DNA of 64,000 nucleotides from Novosphingobium indicum (GTDB lineage Bacteria > Pseudomonadota > Alphaproteobacteria > Sphingomonadales > Sphingomonadaceae): NCBI RefSeq assembly GCF_014645195.1, contig NZ_BMLK01000008.1, forward strand, positions 124,001 through 188,000. Reading direction: 5' to 3'. Positions 60,984 to 64,000 of the stretch are shown piece by piece (position 1 is the stretch's first letter; every line of letters starts with the position of its first letter). The notes beneath the pieces were generated by a model. That model ran no database searches, was not told the DNA's origin, and was given only the letters and a program-made list of their open reading frames with translations. The position numbers and the translations under genes are program-made.

Positions 60984-62102
60984 ATGAAGGCCACAATCGA
61001 ACGTTCCACGCTTCTGCGCTGCCTGTCCCACGTGCAGTCGGTTGTCGAACGGCGCAACACCATTCCCATTCTGTCGAACGTTCTGATCGAGGCTTCGGCC
61101 GGCGGATCGGTCAAGATCATGGCGACCGACCTCGATCTTCAGGTGATCGAGACGCTCGGCGCCGTGTCGGTCGAGCAGCCCGGCGCGATTACCGTGTCGG
61201 CGCACCTGCTTTTCGACATCGCCCGCAAGCTGCAGGAAGGCAGCCAGGTCAGCCTGGATGCCGCGGAAAACCGCATGATCGTGAAGGCTGGCCGCAGCCG
61301 CTTCACGCTGCCGACGCTGCCGCGCGACGACTTCCCGGTGATTGCCGAGGGCGAGCTGCCGACCAGCTTCGAGATTCCGGCGGCGACGCTGGCGCAGATG
61401 ATCGACCGCACGCGCTTCGCGATCTCGACCGAGGAAACGCGCTACTACCTCAACGGTATCTTCCTGCACGTCGCCGATGACGAGCTGAAGGCTGCGGCCA
61501 CCGACGGCCACCGTCTCGCCCGTTTCACCATCAAGCGCCCCGATGGCGCGGAGGGCATGCCTGACGTGATCGTGCCGCGTAAGTGCGTGGCAGAGCTGCG
61601 CAAGCTGCTCGAAGAGGCACTGGATACCAACGTGCTGGTGGATCTGTCCGCCAGCAAGATCCGCTTCACGCTGGGCGGCGAGCACGGCGTCGTGCTCACC
61701 AGCAAGCTGATCGACGGCACGTTCCCGGACTACAGCCGCGTGATCCCGACCGGCAACGACAAGCTGCTCAGGATCGATCCGCGCAGCTTCTTCGAAGGCG
61801 TCGATCGCGTGGCGACCATCGCCACCGAAAAGACCCGCGCGGTGAAGATGGCGCTGGAGCCGGACCGCGTGACGCTCTCGGTAACCTCGCCCGACAACGG
61901 CACGGCGGCCGAAGAAGTGCCCGCGCAGTATCAGGCGGATGGCTTCGAGATCGGCTTCAATGCCAATTACCTCAAGGACATCCTCGGCCAGATCGAAGGC
62001 GACTCGGTGGAACTCCACCTCGCCGACGCCGGTGCGCCTACGCTGATCCGTCAGGACGAAAAGAGCCCCGCGCTCTACGTGCTGATGCCGATGCGGGTGT
62101 AA
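60984..62102 (+). CDS. dnaN: DNA polymerase III beta sliding clamp
   Basis: A 372-residue processivity clamp. Three clamp repeats are seen, with features such as RNTIPILSNVLIEAS, GRSRFTLPTLP and RYYLNGIFLHV, and the C-terminal SPALYVLMPMRV that forms part of the hydrophobic pocket for clamp-binding peptides. dnaA, often adjacent, is not near. Ends with a clear bidirectional terminator. Confidence 0.98.
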   Translation: MKATIERSTLLRCLSHVQSVVERRNTIPILSNVLIEASAGGSVKIMATDLDLQVIETLGAVSVEQPGAITVSAHLLFDIARKLQEGSQVSLDAAENRMIVKAGRSRFTLPTLPRDDFPVIAEGELPTSFEIPAATLAQMIDRTRFAISTEETRYYLNGIFLHVADDELKAAATDGHRLARFTIKRPDGAEGMPDVIVPRKCVAELRKLLEEALDTNVLVDLSASKIRFTLGGEHGVVLTSKLIDGTFPDYSRVIPTGNDKLLRIDPRSFFEGVDRVATIATEKTRAVKMALEPDRVTLSVTSPDNGTAAEEVPAQYQADGFEIGFNANYLKDILGQIEGDSVELHLADAGAPTLIRQDEKSPALYVLMPMRV

Positions 62103-62126
62103 TCCTGGCCCAAGCAAACAGATAGG

Positions 62127-62155
62127 AAAGGCCGGGGCTTGGCTCCGGCCTTTTT
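62127..62155. terminator. Bidirectional terminator between dnaN and the MBL gene
   Basis: AAAGGCCGGGGC pairs with GCTCCGGCCTTT (one G-T pair) around TTG, with T-runs on both strands (TTTTT after 62150). Confidence 0.85.
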
Positions 62156-62157
62156 CG

Positions 62158-62904
62158 TCAGGCGACGGTGATCGTCTTGCCGTCCTCGGCCGTTTCGAAG
62201 TGCGCGAGGTCGGGGTGGACAAGCATCTCTTCGCTCATGTGCGTCAGGACAAGGCGCTTTGGTCGCAGTTCCTCATGGTGTGCCTCGATTGAATGGAGGC
62301 TGAGGTGCGTGACCACTGTCTTGTCGCGGAAGTAGGCTTCGGCGATGAACAGGTCGGCGTCGCGCGCGATCGGGATCAGGGCCTCGGTCCATTCAGTGTC
62401 GCCGGTATAGGCAACCGATCGTCCTTCGGCCTCGACCCGCACGCATAGATAGGGACCGCCTGGCGGTCCGTGGAGCGCTTGTTCGCCAAGCACCCGTATG
62501 CCTCCGATGTCGACACAAGTTCCCGCCGCCAGCTCGCGCAAATGCAGATCGAACTTGCGGGTAGCCTTGGCCGAGCCGGGAAAGGCGGTTTCCATGACGC
62601 GTTCGAACCAGTTCTCAAGTCCGACAGGGCCGACAATCGTCAGAGGCTCGCGGCGTTTACTGAAGAACTGGGCATCGAGGAGGAAGAAGGGGATGCCGCC
62701 GAAGTGATCGGCGTGAAAGTGCGTGACCACGATTGTCGTGATAGCGTTGCGGTCGATATCGAACTGCTTCATCGCCACGAGCGCCGTGGCGCCGCAATCG
62801 ATCAGCAGGTTCGTCGTTTCACCAACGAGATGAAAGCAGGTGTTGAAGCGTCCGCCTGAGCCGAAGGCATCGCCGCAACCGATGAATTGCAGCGATAACG
62901 CCAC
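62158..62904 (-). CDS. MBL-fold metallo-hydrolase
   Basis: A 248-residue metallo-beta-lactamase-fold enzyme similar to the ribonuclease Z/arylsulfatase-like group. Zinc ligands: THFHADHFG (HxHxDH), a His in QALHGPPGG, Asp in AYTGDTEW and the later His in LVLTHMSEE. Substrate unknown. The gene is only 4 bases from the next gene's stop, so both may be co-transcribed. Confidence 0.88.
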   Translation of the reverse strand: MALSLQFIGCGDAFGSGGRFNTCFHLVGETTNLLIDCGATALVAMKQFDIDRNAITTIVVTHFHADHFGGIPFFLLDAQFFSKRREPLTIVGPVGLENWFERVMETAFPGSAKATRKFDLHLRELAAGTCVDIGGIRVLGEQALHGPPGGPYLCVRVEAEGRSVAYTGDTEWTEALIPIARDADLFIAEAYFRDKTVVTHLSLHSIEAHHEELRPKRLVLTHMSEEMLVHPDLAHFETAEDGKTITVA

Positions 62905-62908
62905 CGGC

Positions 62909-64000
62909 TCAGTCCTTGCTCACGACATCGATCATGTGCTCGACGGCCACGAATTTCTCGCGGGGAGATCCTTCGCGGGCATTGGCGATCTCGGCCTCGT
63001 TGATCTTCTGCCAATCGGTGAACTTCACGTAATCCACACCGCGTGAATCCGCCAGGGCATCGAAGCCGGGGCGCCCAGCCTTGCCGGAGCCTTCGCCGAT
63101 GTCCTCGGCGACCTTCTCGACGATGGCGAAGCCGTCCGGGCGGTTGGTGCCGATGGTGCCGGTAGGGCCGCGGCGGGCCCAGCCCACGCAATAGAGGCCC
63201 GGCGCAATACGCCCCTCCTGATTGGCGAAGTGGCCTGCCTTGTCGTCATAGGGCACGTCGGGGATTTTCGAAGTCTGGTAGCCGATGCAGGCGACCACCA
63301 GCCCGGCGGGAATGCGATAGGTCTCGCCGGTCCCCACGGCCTTGCCGTCCTCCAGCCGGGTGCGTTCGACTTCCACTTCCTCGGCGCGCTCGGTGCCCAG
63401 GATCGCCTTCGGCGAGGCAAAAAAGTCGAATTCGATGGCGATGTCGTGGTCTGCGCAGGGCTCGGCCGCCGCGAAGGTGCGCAAGTGGCCAACCGACTTG
63501 CGTTGGCCGGGATCGAGCGCGGCATCCTCGGCTTCGTCGGGCAGGTCGCCAGCATCTACGTGAGGGCAGGCCCGCGCAAGCTTTCCGAGTTCGCCCAGTT
63601 CCTTGGGGGTCATGGCGATCTGGTGCGGCCCCCGCCGCCCTAGAATGACGATGCGGCGGATCTGCGACGCATCGAGCGCGCTCAGCGCATGGGCGACGAT
63701 ATCGGAGCCTTCGAATTCCTCCTGCGATTTGGCGAGGATGCGCGCCACATCGAGCGCGACGTTGCCATTGCCGATGATGACGGCCGTATCGTGGCTGAGC
63801 GCGGGATCGAGTTTGGCGAAGTGGGGATGACCGTTGTACCATCCCACGAAGGAAGCCGACCCGAATACGTTCGGCAGTTCCTCACCGGGCAGTCCCATCT
63901 TTTTGTCGTTCGGCGCGCCCGTCGCAAGGACTACGGCGTCATACAGGTCCTGCAGTTCGGCAATCGCAATGTCCTTGCCGATGGTCACGTTGCCCACGAA
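62909..64000 (-). CDS. FAD-dependent NADP oxidoreductase (adrenodoxin reductase-like), 5' end outside window
   Basis: C-terminal 363 residues of a flavoprotein related to mitochondrial adrenodoxin reductase/FprA, which passes electrons from NADPH to ferredoxins. Seen are LYDAVVLATGAP, the NADP motif IIGNGNVALDVARIL, RRGPHQIAMTPKELGEL and the FAD-binding end GLYCVGWARRGPTGTIGTNRPDG. The N-terminal FAD GxGxxG is beyond the window edge. The frame is open through base 64000. Confidence 0.88.
   Translation of the reverse strand, partial: FVGNVTIGKDIAIAELQDLYDAVVLATGAPNDKKMGLPGEELPNVFGSASFVGWYNGHPHFAKLDPALSHDTAVIIGNGNVALDVARILAKSQEEFEGSDIVAHALSALDASQIRRIVILGRRGPHQIAMTPKELGELGKLARACPHVDAGDLPDEAEDAALDPGQRKSVGHLRTFAAAEPCADHDIAIEFDFFASPKAILGTERAEEVEVERTRLEDGKAVGTGETYRIPAGLVVACIGYQTSKIPDVPYDDKAGHFANQEGRIAPGLYCVGWARRGPTGTIGTNRPDGFAIVEKVAEDIGEGSGKAGRPGFDALADSRGVDYVKFTDWQKINEAEIANAREGSPREKFVAVEHMIDVVSKD

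Overview
This is a GC-rich chromosomal segment of an alphaproteobacterium, most likely a sphingomonad of the Novosphingobium/Sphingobium type. That placement is an inference from gene content and protein character, not from a database search. Supporting signs are two TonB-dependent receptors, a GTA-type holin, a DUF6456 gene, an ETC complex I (NDUFS4-like) subunit, the ffs-dnaX-ybaB and rpsF-rpsR-rplI clusters, a polyhydroxyalkanoate depolymerase and a soluble globin-coupled chemoreceptor. No rRNA operon, insertion sequence or CRISPR array is visible.

Layout. 1-3.3 kb is the end of an integrated element: a broken-off DNA methyltransferase, then a chain of small genes overlapping by ATGA, then a tyrosine integrase beside the 3' end of a tRNA-Pro(TGG) gene, which is the likely attachment site. 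A tRNA with anticodon CAT follows. 3.5-9.2 kb holds a polysaccharide-deacetylase-like protein, a degenerate histidine kinase, an Lrp/AsnC regulator, aroQ, a lipoprotein, an orphan GTA-type holin and tRNA-Pro(GGG). 9.4-13.3 kb is yajC-secD-secF plus a bicupin gene. 13.4-17.9 kb has a glycosyltransferase, an XRE regulator, a DUF6456 gene, two long inverted repeats and an ABC-F ATPase. 17.9-20.8 kb is a PepSY / response regulator / histidine kinase unit and a small gene. 20.8-28 kb has chorismate mutase, a polyprenyl diphosphate synthase, a TonB-like protein, a GGDEF-EAL protein, hrpB and the complex I subunit. 28-34.2 kb is SRP RNA, dnaX, ybaB, lon and asd.

34.2-42 kb contains a lower-GC membrane protein, an AhpD-like protein, an alpha/beta hydrolase, an L,D-transpeptidase, a large TonB-dependent receptor with two palindromes upstream, and AMP nucleosidase. 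42-43.4 kb is the S6-S18-L9 ribosomal operon. 43.4-45.7 kb is an accessory patch: a structured inverted repeat, a helix-turn-helix gene whose 3' end is a 21-bp tandem repeat, an AT-richer gene with PIN-nuclease-like motifs, and a small module. 45.7-49.2 kb is a copper-uptake cassette of DUF2946 protein, OprC-like receptor and TonB. 49-58 kb carries phaZ, a GST, a lone flagellin, DUF808, the globin chemoreceptor, a Mur ligase divergent from an LD-carboxypeptidase, and a VOC protein. 58-60.4 kb is fabD-fabG with a GxxExxY gene bounded by inverted repeats inserted between them. The window closes with dnaN, an MBL-fold hydrolase and a truncated flavoprotein.

Themes. Several genes act together in protein export (yajC-secD-secF, SRP RNA), replication (dnaX and dnaN), murein recycling (Mur ligase, S66 peptidase, with an L,D-transpeptidase elsewhere) and copper uptake. 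The most unusual signals are two clamp-binding-like pentapeptides in the DnaX N-terminus, the inverted-repeat-bounded GxxExxY unit with a 36-bp coding palindrome, and the repeat-rich accessory patch at 43-46 kb.
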